Shown one piece after another: positions 1 through 20,256 of a stretch of 64,000 bases of DNA (position 1 is its first letter; every line of letters starts with the position of its first letter). The notes under the pieces were generated by a model. That model saw nothing but the letters and a program-made list of their open reading frames with translations, made no database searches and was not told where the DNA came from. Location: contig JAXDDX010000001.1 in assembly GCA_034670405.1 (NCBI GenBank), positions 17,339,001 through 17,403,000 of the forward strand. The letters run 5' to 3'. The DNA is from Hoplostethus atlanticus (lineage: Eukaryota; Chordata; Actinopteri; Trachichthyiformes; Trachichthyidae). The translations under genes and the position numbers were made by a program.

Positions 1-1344
1 TGTTTTACTATTATTATACACAGTACTGTCGATACATTATATTACAGAAGACAAATCTGCACACTTGAATTCTGACACAATTTTTATTTACTATTTAGAG
101 TACAAAATGTCTGTTTTGGAAGTTTTAGAAGCAACCAGTTACTTCATATTGGAAGAAACGGCTAAGTGACCCTTAAGAGGTTAATAGGTAATTGTTAACT
201 ATTGTTAATAGTTCGCTTAATTACAGGAAAATTGAGTTGAAACTACTTTGTAAAAAGATCTTAAAAAATACCACTAACAAAAGTAGTGTTTTATTTGAAA
301 GGAAGTGAAAGGTCCACTATGTCCACTATTTATAACGCCCATGAAACTAGGGTCTGGATGCAAAACCAAATGACACAATTGGGGTTCTTCACAGAAAAAA
401 ATGGAAGGGATGTTAACTTTGTGTTGTATGAAAATGTAAAATAAACAGTCTGGATAAAACTGCCTTTGTAGTACCTGACTTGTACAACCTTGACAATTAA
501 GGGTGTAAATAAAAGGATGAAAAAATGCAATTCCCATCTTTTCTTTAATAGGTGGATGGGTCTCTGATGCAAGATGACCCACCCCACCTAGAGGAAACAG
601 TGCTAAGGAAATTGTGCTAGGGATTAAGAATACAATAGTTAACAATAAATGGTTACAGACCTCAATAACGCCAGCAAACTGCCTCTGCTCTGTGGCCCGC
701 ATTCTCCTGTAATTGGGAATCCAGCTGGCCAGGAATGTGATTGGGTCCTCTGCCCAGCTCAGACCCTCTGGGAAGCAGTTACTCAGGGCTTTCTTTATGT
801 ACTTTGAATCCCAGTGCGATCAGATGGATGGATGAGTGCTGGCCTCAGGGGTGTGATCCTCCACAGTCAATGAATGACATTCCTGGAGTTCTAACCATGT
901 TACTACAGCAGTCTCTGTGGAGCTGATATAGACTGTAGACCATCTATTCAGAAAAAAAAGTAGCAGTAATAGAATTCGTTTTGAGGATGGTGTGAAATAT
1001 TTTTTGGAAGTTTTTTTCAAGTGGTTACTGTGTTAATGGCATCATACTAAACATAAAGTGGCAATGCTATGGACTGAACGACTGAACCCGCCACAAAATC
1101 ACTGCTGCACCCTGTGCCTGTGACATCAAGTCGCAGTAAAGGAACGTATCATGGCCCCTGGATTGTGATATTTCTCAGGAACGTGGGACGTCTGACATCG
1201 GCTTTTACACGCATAGTCAACCATCAGGCGAACGCTCAATCAATCGATCTGTCAGTCAGACAGTCACATCAGTAAGTTTGCTTTGATTGACGCAATTATG
1301 AATCAGACTTTGTTTGTAGCCCGACTCAAACTTCTAAAGCTACA
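1..1344. other. intergenic, no gene recognised
   Basis: I see no exon, RNA gene or clear repeat here. A 142-codon open frame on the minus strand (274-702) has no recognisable domain and sits in AT-rich sequence, so I treat it as chance. The missing first exon of the downstream pla2g15-like gene was looked for here and not found. Confidence 0.5.
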
Positions 1345-1352
1345 GTGTAGGA

Positions 1353-1549
1353 CAGTAGTGTACAATCATGTGTCATGGAGGGCCGAGAGTCTGCAGGTTT
1401 TCACTCCAACCAAAGACGACAGCAGGTGATTTCACTGATTAACACACCTTCAACCAGAGAGGAGGGGCTAATCAGTGAAAACACCTGCTGTAGTCTTTGG
1501 TTTCCCTGCATACTCTCGGCCCTCCATAGCACATGATTGGACACCGCTG
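1353..1549. mobile_element. hAT-type MITE (palindromic, 8-bp TSD)
   Basis: A 197-bp element whose two halves are imperfect inverted copies of each other. The left end begins CAGTAGTGTACAATCATG and the right end is its inverted partner ending GGACACCGCTG. It is flanked on both sides by the identical octamer gtgtagga (1345-1352 and 1550-1557). An 8-bp duplication and CAG...CTG ends are typical of the hAT superfamily. It has no coding capacity, so it is non-autonomous. Confidence 0.85.
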
Positions 1550-2026
1550 GTGTAGGACATATGCCCTCCTCACTGTTCATGACTCATTGTTTGCTTTGAA
1601 AGGTCATCGGCCCCAACCAGATACAGTACATGCAAACTACTGACCATGTGGAAGAAGAGCTCCAAGCGATGGAGCAGCAAAGTTATAAATAAAATGGGTC
1701 AATAAAATGTATTGGTTTATTGTCTACAATTGTGTTATTATCAAGTCTTTTTTAAAGTATGGGTCAGGGACAAAAATGGCTACCAGGGACATGTTTTGTT
1801 CTAGGGTAAAGTTGAGGAGCACGACTATAGATGATAAGGAGGCTTCCTGTGCAGGCCTGTAAAGTCTGGAAGATGAATTTATAGAATTTGAAAAGTTTGG
1901 GAATTACTTTCAAAAGCCTCAGGTAGCATGAAAAGAATTTTGCTGTTTAGTCTCAAAACACATATGACATACACATTATATGTAGTTGTAGACCGCTGTA
2001 ATTTCACATTGTGTGATATTTGGTAA

Positions 2027-2028
<2 letters not shown>

Positions 2029-2123
<95 letters not shown>

Positions 2124-2132
2124 TGTGTGTGT
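2029..2132. repeat. (GT)n/(GCGT)n microsatellite
   Basis: Pure GT repeat grading into GCGT repeats. It lies directly against the splice acceptor (TAG at 2132-2134) of the first visible pla2g15-like exon and forms most of the intron end. Open frames reading through it are artefacts. Confidence 0.95.
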
Positions 2133-2134
2133 AG

Positions 2135-3407
2135 TGCCTGGGAACCTGGGGAACCGTCTGGAAGCGAAGATAGACAAGCCGACGCTGGTCCACTGGATGT
2201 GCTACAAGAAAACTGAAGACTGGTTTCCCCTGTGGCTGGACCTCAACATGTTCATGCCCATCGGCGTAGACTGCTGGATCGACAATATCAGGTAACACTG
2301 ACCCCCTCTAGCTGCAGCCTCATGACCTTTCACCCTAAAACAAGCATAATGTTTTCTCTCTACCTTTTATCTGCTCTACTCTCTGATGGCTGATGTTGCC
2401 ATACGCATGCTGGCCACTACTATTGTATTTCAAATGAAGAACTCTGATTAAATAGTCATGTTTTCATTTTCCCCATGTGTTTTCATCCTCCTTTCATATT
2501 GTAGTATTATATAATGAAGGGTGAAATAGAATGCTGATAGTTTTGTTATCCTGCGGCCATAAATCTGCCAAAAATAAAGTCAAGTTCTCCCTCGTAGCCA
2601 GTCACTAACAGGCCTAACAACTATTCTAGGGGAACCAGATATCACATTAAACAGGGTTTTTTGCCCAAGTACATAATGATAACAGTGTCCATGTTCGTGT
2701 TCGTGTCCCAGAATTGTTTACAACAGGACGACCCGGCGGTCATCCAACTCACCGGGGGTGAAGGTGCGGGTGCCAGGATTCGGGCAGACCTATCCTATAG
2801 AGTTCCTGGACTATAACAGGCTGGCTGGTGAGAGGGAAACATTTGTGTTGGTGTCTCAGTGGTCTGGGAAACCTCGGGACATGCCATCTTTCCTTGCATA
2901 TCTCTGCTGTATGCTATTAAATAAAGCAGAATAAAAAATCAAAAGACGTTTCCCTGAAAGCCAAAATTTAGCGGAGTGCTTTTAACTTGAAGAAGTGTGA
3001 AATGCAAAATAAAATTCTTCCTGGGATCTATGTAAAATCAGCGTTAATCACAATCGACACGTTATCTGTCCCCTAGCTTGCAAAGGGAAAGAAGAAAAAA
3101 CACAAAAACAAAGTCAAAGTCAAATATTCACCTATAAACGAGAGAAAATATGGGTAAATGTAAATATGTGGTACTGTATATATGTATAATCCACTGTCTT
3201 ATGTCTATTAATGCCTCTTCTACACCATTTGTGAGAACTTGAATGCCTGTGTAGATCTGGCAGTGAGGTGTGCTGCTGTGTTTTGCAGGTTACTTTCACA
3301 CTATGGTGCAGCATCTGGTCAACATGGGCTACGTCCGCAACGAGACAGTCCGAGGAGCACCCTACGACTGGAGACTAGCTCCTAGTAAGTAGCATATACA
3401 TGCATGT

Positions 3408-3443
<36 letters not shown>

Positions 3444-5687
3444 CACTGTGTGTCATTGATTAAAGGAGCACTGTACAACTAACCTGCAACACACACTCGC
3501 CAGTGGAAAATGAGCGCAGTGTATCTGGAGAGAATGTGTGAATAAAAACATTTGATACTAATGTCCTTTTAACCTTTTATCCCTCTCCCAGATCATACCC
3601 CACTTCTACTCCCTCAATCCCTCTCTCCCTTAGCCCCATACAAAGTTACAAAGTGCTTTACAAACAGGCAGTAGAAAAGGACATAGAAAAAAATAATAAT
3701 AATAAAAATAGCAATAGTGAGTAAGATAAAACATGAAAGCAACATTTTGAAAAGACCTTTTTGTTCAAATTGGCCTTGAGAAGTAACAATACTAACTTCT
3801 GGCTCCCCCTGTCCTCCCTCCTCCCCCCCCCCCCCCCCCCACAGACGAGAATGCAGAATATTTCTCCAGGCTGCAGGACCTGGTGGAGGAGATGTACGAT
3901 GAGTACCAGCAGCCTGTCTACCTGCTGGGCCACAGCATGGGCGGCCAGTACGTCCTCTACTTCCTCAACCACCAGCCTCCGGCCTGGAAGGACAAATACA
4001 TCAGGGGTTTCATCTCCCTGGGAGCTCCGTGGGGGGGCGCTGTTAAGCTGTTCAGAGTCATGGCATCAGGTAACAGACGAGTATAGACAAGGGTGGGGTT
4101 GTTGTTGTTGTTGTCAGTGATGCAGTGGTAAATAAAAAGGTGGGTAAACTGTGACCTGCATTTGGTGATCATCGTAAGACAAACAACCACCAACATGAAC
4201 AAAAATCTGTTATTTTAAGAAAAACGTGTATTTATGTAGGAGCCACCTGACTCCATAGAAACCACAGGAAAGGAAGGAATAGAATAGAATAGAATAGAAT
4301 AGACATACCCTGCTGAAGTGTACTTCAGCAAGAAACTGAATCCCTACCTTACCCAGGGGTGCTGTTCTGTAGCTGACCGTGACCTTTGACCTCCCTGTGG
4401 AAGGGGGCAATTTCTTTACTGGGATCAGTAGAACAACAAAAAATGGGAAGGTAAATTATTATTACATTGGTTAGGTTTTTAGATTACCAGTCTGAAAGTT
4501 TACAGGGCAGCTCTAACTTTGTGCTGCATTCAGTACTAGTGTCTTCTATTTGATCCATTTAATAAAGCACTTCCTGTATATCCTTGCTGTATTAGCACCT
4601 GTAGCTGAAAATAATGTGATTAGTAATTCTCCCGTATCTCATACATCCACTGTCTTGTCGCTCGCTGCAGGTGATAACGACGGCATCCCGATGATTTCCA
4701 ACATTAAGATCCGCGAGGAGCAGAGGAGTACAACAAGCAGTCCCTGGATGCTGCCGCCGTTGGAGCTCTGGTCTAAAGACCACGTCTTCATCTCCACGCC
4801 AACCTTCAACTACACTAATCAGGACTACAAGCGCTTCTTCACAGACATCAGTCTTGACGACGGCTGGTAACTAACGGCTTCAACATTTCACCTTGGAAAC
4901 AATAATTCCGAACCAACAGTTGAAAATGCTTTGTAAAAGAAATTCAAACAGTGTTTCTGAATTCTTGGAAAGTTTTCTGCAGATTTTTTTCTTTCTTTTT
5001 TCTTTTGCAGGACGTTCATTACAGAGTAGAGTAGAATCTATGATCAGTTTTGCTTCTCAGGGCATACTGAGACGTATGACCAAGAGGACCTGGTCTGTGA
5101 TTCTAGATCAGTTCTCCTAATTTGAGAAACTGGACATGTAACGTGGTCTTTTTTTTTTTTAGGTTCGGTCCACGTGCATTCTTTCCAATATTCCAGAAAA
5201 AAAAAGAAAACTGCATTGTCTTACCTGTGCAGGAATATTTTTTTCATATTCACTGACCTACATTTTATTGTCTCTTTTTATTATTATTCCATTTTATGAA
5301 CCCCTTGTCCTTATTTTCTCTAGGCACATGTGGGAGGACACCAAGAACCTGACTGCTGATCTGCAGCCCCCCGGTGTCGAGATGTGGTGTATGTACGGCG
5401 TGGGGCTGCCAACACCGATAACGTATATTTACAACGAGGAGTTTCCCAACACGGACCCGGTGGACCTTGTTTACGGCGACGGGGATGACACCGTGGAGAG
5501 CCTCAGTATGAGTCTGTGTAAGCGCTGGATGGGGCAGCAGGAAAAGACGGTCCACGTAACGGAGTTCAGAGCGATGCCTCACCTGGACATTGTGTTCAAC
5601 CACAAGGTGCTCCACCAAATCCAGGAAATCCTGGAGGGCAAATCAGACTCCCCCGAAGAAGTTGATTGTAGACCAGGAATGAAATAG
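2135..5687 (+). CDS. pla2g15-like: group XV phospholipase A2-like (LCAT family), copy 1, 5' partial
   Basis: Six exons are visible: 2135-2291, 2712-2827, 3289-3384, 3845-4069, 4671-4866 and 5324-5687 (stop included). All have GT/AG borders and keep phase. The product resembles lysosomal phospholipase A2/LCAT enzymes, which hydrolyse or transacylate phospholipid acyl chains. The nucleophile elbow GHSMG has its Ser codon at 3934-3936. The acid is probably in YGDGDDTV (about 5472-5495). The His is in AMPHLD (codon 5580-5582). The conserved PGNLGN start, [16 protein letters not shown] and RGAPYDWR motifs are all present. The signal-peptide exon is not found, either because it lies upstream of the window or is too diverged. 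The copy is clearly more diverged than its downstream neighbour. It has an intron after DDGW that the neighbour lacks. An AATAAA lies at 5776. Confidence 0.9.
3409..3441. repeat. (CA)n microsatellite
   Basis: Short CA repeat in an intron of pla2g15-like copy 1, about 25 bp after the donor of the exon ending at 3384. Confidence 0.9.
4293..4475. mobile_element. SINE fragment (fish tRNA-derived family, body/tail)
   Basis: Contains ccctgctgaagtgtacttca, a variant of the conserved body motif of common teleost SINEs, followed by the usual 'gggatcagtagaa...' segment and an (ATT)-rich tail. It lies in an intron of pla2g15-like copy 1. A second copy of the same family occurs near 35425. The tRNA-like head is not recognisable here. 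Confidence 0.6.
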
Positions 5688-6920
5688 TAGATAACTAAAT
5701 AGTAGATGTTTTAGTGTTTGTAAAAAGAAAACACGAGGATTGCTTAATTTTTTGAGGCTGTTCAAGTGTCAAGCAAATAAATCAAACAGCTCTAATATTT
5801 GCAAACCTGAAATATTGAATCCCAAAGCCACTCTGGACTAGCAATTGATCTAACCCTAATCTAAAGCCTGTCTGATGACTTTCAGTATGGGGTTGACCTG
5901 CTGTGTTTTTGTCTGATAGTAACCTTTTAGTGTGGAGAGATGTGATCTACTGTAGATTTTATGAATAGTAGTCTACTCTGTTGTATCTACCTTATATTTG
6001 ATTATCATTATAATTATGTTATTTATTGGTAATAATACTAATACTATTATTAATAATATTAATGAGAATATCCATATTTTCTCTGTACAATGGTGCATTT
6101 CACAAGTCATGTACTGATCACAAAGTGACAAACAGAAATGTCTGTGTGTTGTTTTATCACTTTGCAATGTCAGATCTTGTTTCACTGTATCTTCCAGTGC
6201 CTCTGAAAAAAATGGTATTTTTTGTTTTCTCTTGATGAATGATTAATCGTCTCACTACTTTTAAAACATGACACAAGCGAGCTGGACCATGCCCTATCAC
6301 TGTTTACAACTTGTTCTGACCCCCCCCCCCCCTTTACACACACGCTCCCAGAGTGTGTCTATGATACTCGATAGTGACCATATCATATGTAATTATTACT
6401 ATAATATTACTATGAGGACTTATAGTTTTGATGTGGTATTTGTATAGTATCCTTCTAAAAAAATATTATAGGGTTATAGGATAGGATCCTGTATAGACAC
6501 AGGATTTATGATGTGAATTCATCGCAATGTTTTATGCTGCAGTGATACATGTACAATTTATTTTAATGTTTCCAGTGAATTAAAGCACATTTTATTAAAA
6601 ATCGCTTCGGTACTAAATTATTCGTGTCTGTATCCGTTTTAGAGTTTATTTACATATCACAATCTCCTCTGCCTTTTGCGTTTGGCGACATCTGAGGTCG
6701 ATTACTTCAGACTTGATGGGTAAAGCGATATCGGGTGGATTGCTCTGTAATCTGTCGTGAACCTCGTGATCTGCCTCGCTAATCATCGTCAACGAAGGTT
6801 GTGTTTTTACATGGTTGGCAGACGAGCGGCGGCTTTAGCGACTTCACAGCAAACTCCATCACAAGTGTACAGACACCGAAAAGGAGAACATGACTCTTTG
6901 GTTATGAGACATCGGGAGCC
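5688..6920. other. 3' UTR of copy 1 and promoter region of copy 2
   Basis: AT-rich sequence without coding exons. Candidate polyadenylation signals for copy 1 are AATAAA at 5776-5781 and an ATTAAA near 6578. The last 250 bp before 6921 are less AT-rich and presumably contain the promoter and 5' UTR of pla2g15 copy 2. No TATA box stands out. Confidence 0.4.
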
Positions 6921-14294
<7,374 letters not shown>

Positions 14295-16534
14295 TGCTGG
14301 CAGAACCTAAATGACTGTCTGGCAGAGACAGCTTGGCGCGGACACACACACACACACAGCACACACACACACCCCCGGTCTCTTCTCTCCTCTCTCTCTG
14401 AACAGTCTATTTTACTGGAAAAAAGTTTAGTATTGAAATTCTGTCTTTTTAATTTCAGTTTTATAGCTGTAATGACACAATATATATATATATGTCAGAA
14501 TTGTCAAATTGTTTACTGTTGAGCAAAACCAAAATGATTTTTATATCTGTCTCAGAATGTTTTTTTTTTTTAAAGAATCCTAGATTTTACCTACTAAATC
14601 CACATCTGCTTGGATAGATCCAGGATACAAATTGCATCTACGGTATGTATAGTGGCTAAAACCAGGGTTATATGTGCCACTTTCTGAGTCACCAGTCAAG
14701 CTGAGCTGTTTTTATTGATGTTCTAAAGGAAACTTCTGAGCTCCTTTTCTTTCTAATGTGGTTTGTAATGGTAAAGCACACATCTAGGTAACAAGTTACA
14801 GTGCTTTGTATATATTTATGACATTAATATAGCTTAGCAACAAAACTAATCAGGATTTTACCAATTTCAATTTGTCATTTGATTGCTAATTGCTAATTTT
14901 TATTATTATTATTGGCAGTAATCCTTTTGTTGATCAATTTTGCATGCAGCCGAGCTGATGTCAGAGTCCCTGGTGGTTCTGTGGCTTTCTTGTTTTTATT
15001 GTGTGGTCCATGTTAACTGTTGAGGTGGGATCAAGTAGTTGATTTGAGCTACATCAAGTCCAGACTCATCAGATATTTGAACCGCCTCGAAAAAGAAATG
15101 TCACATCGTGCTCCTTATTTTTCTTCCTCTGAAATGGTCATATCAAATGCTAGCCAAATGAAAGTGAGGGTTAACATTGTTATGGGAGAGGGCTGTTTAA
15201 ACGACTTATTCACACAGACCGATGAGCCTCATGCATCGTTTTCCACAGAAGACTGGACTTGAACTTCTCTATTCTCCGATCACATTACCTACATTCACTA
15301 TATAACTGCTGCTTATCTCTCATTGTTCAACTCCACTTGGCACCACCATCCTGCACTCCTACAGTAGCTCTATCCCGTACAGAGGAGGAGCGTCCCATTC
15401 CTTCTAGTCCTAGACTATTTTTGAAGGAGCTGAAATAGTTTTTTCCCCAGGTCTGGTTTGAACCAGGGGCCTAGACAGGCTGGTGATGTACACAGGCACA
15501 AGTGATCTGCCTTTTAACCCTTTGTGGTACAGATCTGCTTCTTTTCATGGCTGTTTTAACACTGAAAAAAAATGCATACAATAAAACGTTTTCTTTCTTC
15601 CAACCATGAAAAGTTCAGATTGGTGTCATACAGAATTAAAAATGTAAAAGAAATGTAATTCTGTCCCTGTGTAAGTGCAGCCAGCACCCCTCCAACCTGA
15701 CTGATCATACTGTGCCAACCGCCCCTTGCTGGGCCAGACAAACATGATATAATATAAATATCAGAATTGCTGCAAAGTAGCAATGTGTCATGAACATGTG
15801 TTGCCTTCTATTGAGTAAAGTGTTATAAATATCGCATTCAGCCTTTTGACTTTTCCATCTCCATCTGTCTGGCCAACTACAGTAGAAAAGCAAGGGAAAA
15901 GAGCATAACCCCTTCAGTGCATTAAATGAGAACATCACCCACTGTAGGTCTATGGTGATACAGTAGGCATGATGTGATTTTTGGGAAGGAAACTGAGGTT
16001 TCAGCACATACAACTTCCTCTTCATCAGGGAGGTTTTCACACATCATGCTCACACGCACATGGTTTGGTACTTCTCTTACGGTTTCAGTTGCGAGGCTTA
16101 TGAAGGTTTGCAATGTACCACTCTGAAGTGCAGTAGTTAGCGTCACTGCTGTAACGGTTTATACAAACAATAAGTAGTATGAAACTAGTAAAAACTTTAT
16201 TTACATGTAGAAAAATTTGGAAAGAGTGTTAATAATATATCACAGTGCTTTACTCGTTTTAGTGACTGAGCCCTGATTGTCTTTGTTGGGGGCGAGGACA
16301 AGCACTGCTACATAAATCAATATCCTTCGATGGTTATTTGGCGAGATTGTCCTGCTCTCCTACGCAAAACTGCCAGACTTAGCCACACATCATTGAAGAT
16401 TTACATTAAAACTGCTACAAGTTCATTTTCTCACTTTTAAGATTACGCTAGTAGTCTAAAATCACTCAACATGGAGGACTAAGGGTGTAGGAGTCAGGGG
16501 TTGAGGTGAGGGGTAGATGTCTTTGTGAATGTTT
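14295..16534. other. convergent 3' region of pla2g15 copy 2 and usb1
   Basis: No coding exon seen. For pla2g15, a late AATAAA lies at 15580-15585. For usb1 (minus strand), AATAAA reads from 16202 to 16197, about 330 bp after its stop. The rest is AT-rich with short (CA)n and (TA)n runs near 14340-14370 and 14481-14492. Confidence 0.4.
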
Positions 16535-17998
16535 TCAAGGCTCCAGAGGGAAGGTGAAGGTCTTGTTTCCTGCCCTGCAGCGTAGCTCCTCGCAGTCCAA
16601 CCTCAGCAGCAAGGGCCCATCCTCGTGGTCATCAACTAGACTCTTAACGGTTAAGAGAAACAAAGGCTTGTTACCAGCGGTAATTTGTTGTAGGGTTCAA
16701 ATCTACATTGGTTAAGTCCAAGACAAACCCATACCAAAATAGTGGGGAAATTATCCCAATTGTTCTCATAATGATCTTCAGGAGTGGGGGTTTTTTTTTC
16801 AGCACAATATGTTGGAATCATTTTCTGAGATGTTCGGAAGTTGCAGAAATAGGAAGTCTGAATTCAAACTCGAGACACTTTCAAAATGTGACCTTACATG
16901 TGACACTTACATCTTTTGGGGAGGAATAGTGAAATGAGATTTCAGTAGAGTTGAACACACTGACAGGTCAGGGCTAGGGGGTCAGGGGTCAGGGGTCAGT
17001 CCCAGGTTAGAAAGATGAAGGACCAATACCTGCAGCTGCTGAAGGAACTCCTTCATCTGCTCTGTCACGTCTCCAACACACCAGGCCAGACTCACGTGGA
17101 AAGATGGATCCTGAGAGGAGAGGAGAATGGTAACGAGGTGGGAGAAGAGAGGGAACGGGAGCAGGAGGAAGTTTATAGTAATAATTTGGTTATGATGACA
17201 GTTCAAGATAAAATAACTTGTGGCGGGTGACAGGCATTATTAGGCATAAACACTTTTCTTTAGCTTTGTTTGTTTTCAATAGACTTAATATGGTTTGTAG
17301 GCAATTTACGTGTAACAATTGTTAGAACACAGTCCTAGCTCTTTCTACTCCAAAAACATATGTAAAGCTGCACTAGGCAAGATTTTGATGTCAAAATACA
17401 CTTATCAGCCTATATCACCAAGTTAGGCTGCAATAAAAAAAAAAGAGCGTCCCATTCCTGCTAACTGGGATGTCATAGATTCGCCCCATATGTCCAAAAG
17501 AAATTCTGCTGTCAGGTATGGACACTTCTCTGCCCACAGGAAGTGACGAATCGAAACATAGGAGCGAAATACAAACTCAGAAATAGGTTGTGGTTTGCGA
17601 TGAGTTGTAACCTTATAGAAAGTGTCCAGGCGAAACTCAGTCATAGTTCTGTCCACGACTCTGACCAGATCCAGAAACTGAGCATGCCCAGTAAACACTT
17701 CTATCCCCAGGAACGTCCTGCAGGGGACAGACAGACAGACAGAAAGGTCACAGACACAGAAAGGCAGAGAAGAAGTGATAGTCAAGGACTTAGAATAGAC
17801 ACGAGTCACAGAAAGAGATGAGTCAGCCAGACAGATGACACCCACCAAGCTCCAAATGGCGATAAATAAACCAATCAGAGTCACACAGGCTGGTAACCTT
17901 TTGAGATGATAACATTCAGTCTTTGGTCTTTGCCTGTTCTCAAATGAATTACTTGATCTATTCAATATGTGAGCAAGTTTTAAATTAACACACAGTGC

Positions 17999-18049
<51 letters not shown>

Positions 18050-19109
18050 TTGACAGCATGTTATTTGTACCCAAGCAGGCTATAAACATCTTGACTGTAC
18101 CTGGTCCTCTCAGCATTACAATAGACCTTCAGTCTTCCTGCTGAGCAAGCAAACCTGGCAACCAGAAACACACCCAGTCAGTTTCCAGCTGGAAAAAGTA
18201 TTTCACCATAACCAACAACAGATGTCATTTTCATATCTCTGCATACTTTTGTTTTTTACTATGCCATCCACCTCAGTTCAACTAATCCCCCAGCCTGTTG
18301 CTGTAAATGTGGTCTCAATCAACTTGCCGGGAGTGATACGAATCCTATAAGTATAGTTCCACAGTGACGGCTTGGCAATGGCTGCGTGGTTCCTACAGTT
18401 TCAAAATTATTTTTCCAGACCTCAATTTTAACATGGTTTGTGCTGATAGTGGTTGGGTAATGTGACTGTCAACTAGGCCATATCACTCTAAAACAAAACA
18501 CATATCACAATATAATGACAGTGGGTGTATGACTACAGAAAATGTGTATTGGTACAGAACAGTATCTTCCCAAACTTTTCTATACTTTTTTTTTTAACCA
18601 CTTCCAAACCTGCCAAAACATGCAAACTTCATTCCCCATACTTTCCACGACTTTCCAGACCCGTGTAGGAAGCCTGTCGCTGACATTGGTGTAGATTAGC
18701 AATAGATTTTTGATTTAATGATAATGATTTGGGGGGAAAAGTAAGGAAAGCTGCATTACTGTCCCGTCTTAAATATGAACAAATCATACCATGTTTAAAG
18801 GCCAAGGGTAGATGAACTAACTTTTTGCGGCAGGCCAGGCCTGCCCTGAGGCTCTGTGTAAAGGGCAGGATCCAGTGGTGCCTCAGCACCACCGTCTGAG
18901 AGAGGCTGAGGTGGAACTCCTCCTGCTGGGTTAGAGCCACACCACGGGCCCTGGCGGCCGACAGTAGCTCATCCAGCATCTCCCCAAACTCCTCATCAGG
19001 GTGGTCTGATGTGTAGAGGAGAGACAGAGAGTGAGACTGACAGACAGAGAAAAAGATTATTGTGAAATTAAATGTGGAGCACTGTGGAGAAGAGGAGCGA
19101 GACAGAGAC

Positions 19110-19153
<44 letters not shown>

Positions 19154-20025
19154 TGTGTACTCTATGGGAATAAATGCCAATAAAAAACTCTTATAATACA
19201 AATACAACTTATTTTGGCAGTGTTTTATTCCCATAGAATTCTGTGTAAGTCTTACATGGAAAATAGACAGAGGTGGCCCAGTTCCCTTTCTCGTGTTTGA
19301 AGGAGCGGATGCGTCCACCATGAAAAGAGCTGTCTTCAGTCTGTGGGTCCGCCTCCTCTGGGAACATGGCCAATAGGCAACCAGGGACAGGCAGCCTGGC
19401 GGAAACACAGCCCAATCAGATTTGTCCATTGTATTTGAACATACCATAGAGGGATAAATTAGAATAATATGAGGCGTGTGGCATTTTCACTAGGTTACAG
19501 AGTTTGAGTATGTTAGGGTCCTATAGAAGATATCATAAGATTCACTTTGAAACAGGCACACCACTGACAGAATGATTTTTTGGATGAGGTAATGTATGCT
19601 CCCCATTGACCACAAGGGTTTAAATGAACCTTAAAAGAGGGTGGATGGACCAAACTACACACAGTGGTCAGTTTGTGTCAATTTGAAAAAGGAGATGATA
19701 TTTCTTGTAAATAAGCCAGACGCATTAACAGGCAGGATTATGAAAGTACCACTCCCATGCACCGCAAAAACGGATAATGTTGGGTTATAAAGCTATAAAT
19801 TGTGGTGTATGGACAACTGGATCTGCAAAAATCCCAAATAATAATAAATAAATAAATAAATAAATAATCAAAAAATTAATAAACATATACAAAATTTTGC
19901 TGTGGACCCCCTGCTGCCCCCTCAAGGTCCCCAGGTCGTCCCCAACCACTGATCTACCTTACATACAGCTAGTTATGTGGGCTTACAGTGCGTTCCTTTT
20001 TTGGTGAGCCATGCTATTCGAGACA

Positions 20026-20076
<51 letters not shown>

Positions 20077-20256
20077 TGTTCTGGTCACTTGCTCCTCTGC
20101 TTTTTTGAGCTTCTTCCTCGCTGAGCTGTCATCATTACCATCGTCATCCTCCTGGCAGCTTCTTGGGCGTCCTTTGATTTTATCGCTCGATGTTGCTACT
20201 TCACTCCCGCTCTCCTCATTTTCCTCCTCTGAGCTGCTGCTGTAGCCAACTAACAT
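16535..20256 (-). CDS. usb1: U6 snRNA phosphodiesterase 1 (3'-5' exonuclease)
   Basis: Seven exons read on the minus strand: 20256-20075, 19395-19256, 19005-18822, 18154-18101, 17717-17612, 17110-17030 and 16636-16535. All junctions are GT/AG and in phase, giving 282 residues (human protein 265). The family is a 2H phosphodiesterase in the nucleus. It trims the 3' oligo(U) tail of U6 snRNA and leaves a 2',3'-cyclic phosphate. The two catalytic HxS motifs are present: HLSLSQ in exon 3 and HVSLAW in exon 6. The N-terminus starts with the conserved LVGYSSS, followed by an acidic, Ser-rich stretch longer than in mammals. [19 protein letters not shown] and GHAQFLDLV are further landmarks. It is head-to-head with znf319, as in human 16q21. 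Confidence 0.95.
18001..18046. repeat. (GA)n microsatellite
   Basis: GA repeat in the usb1 intron between exons 18154-18101 and 17717-17612. Confidence 0.95.
19112..19152. repeat. (GT)n microsatellite
   Basis: GT repeat in the usb1 intron between exons 19395-19256 and 19005-18822. Confidence 0.95.
20026..20073. repeat. (CA)n microsatellite at the usb1 exon 1 donor
   Basis: On the coding (minus) strand this is a GT repeat beginning directly at the exon 1 donor site (20074-20073). The splice donor is thus embedded in a microsatellite, as in pla2g15 copy 2. Confidence 0.95.

Noticed and set aside
274..702. 142-codon minus-strand frame
   Set aside because: No domain, AT-rich, overlaps another frame of similar quality. 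Chance.
15020..15262. 80-codon plus-strand frame after pla2g15 copy 2
   Set aside because: Within the inferred 3' UTR; no recognisable domain.
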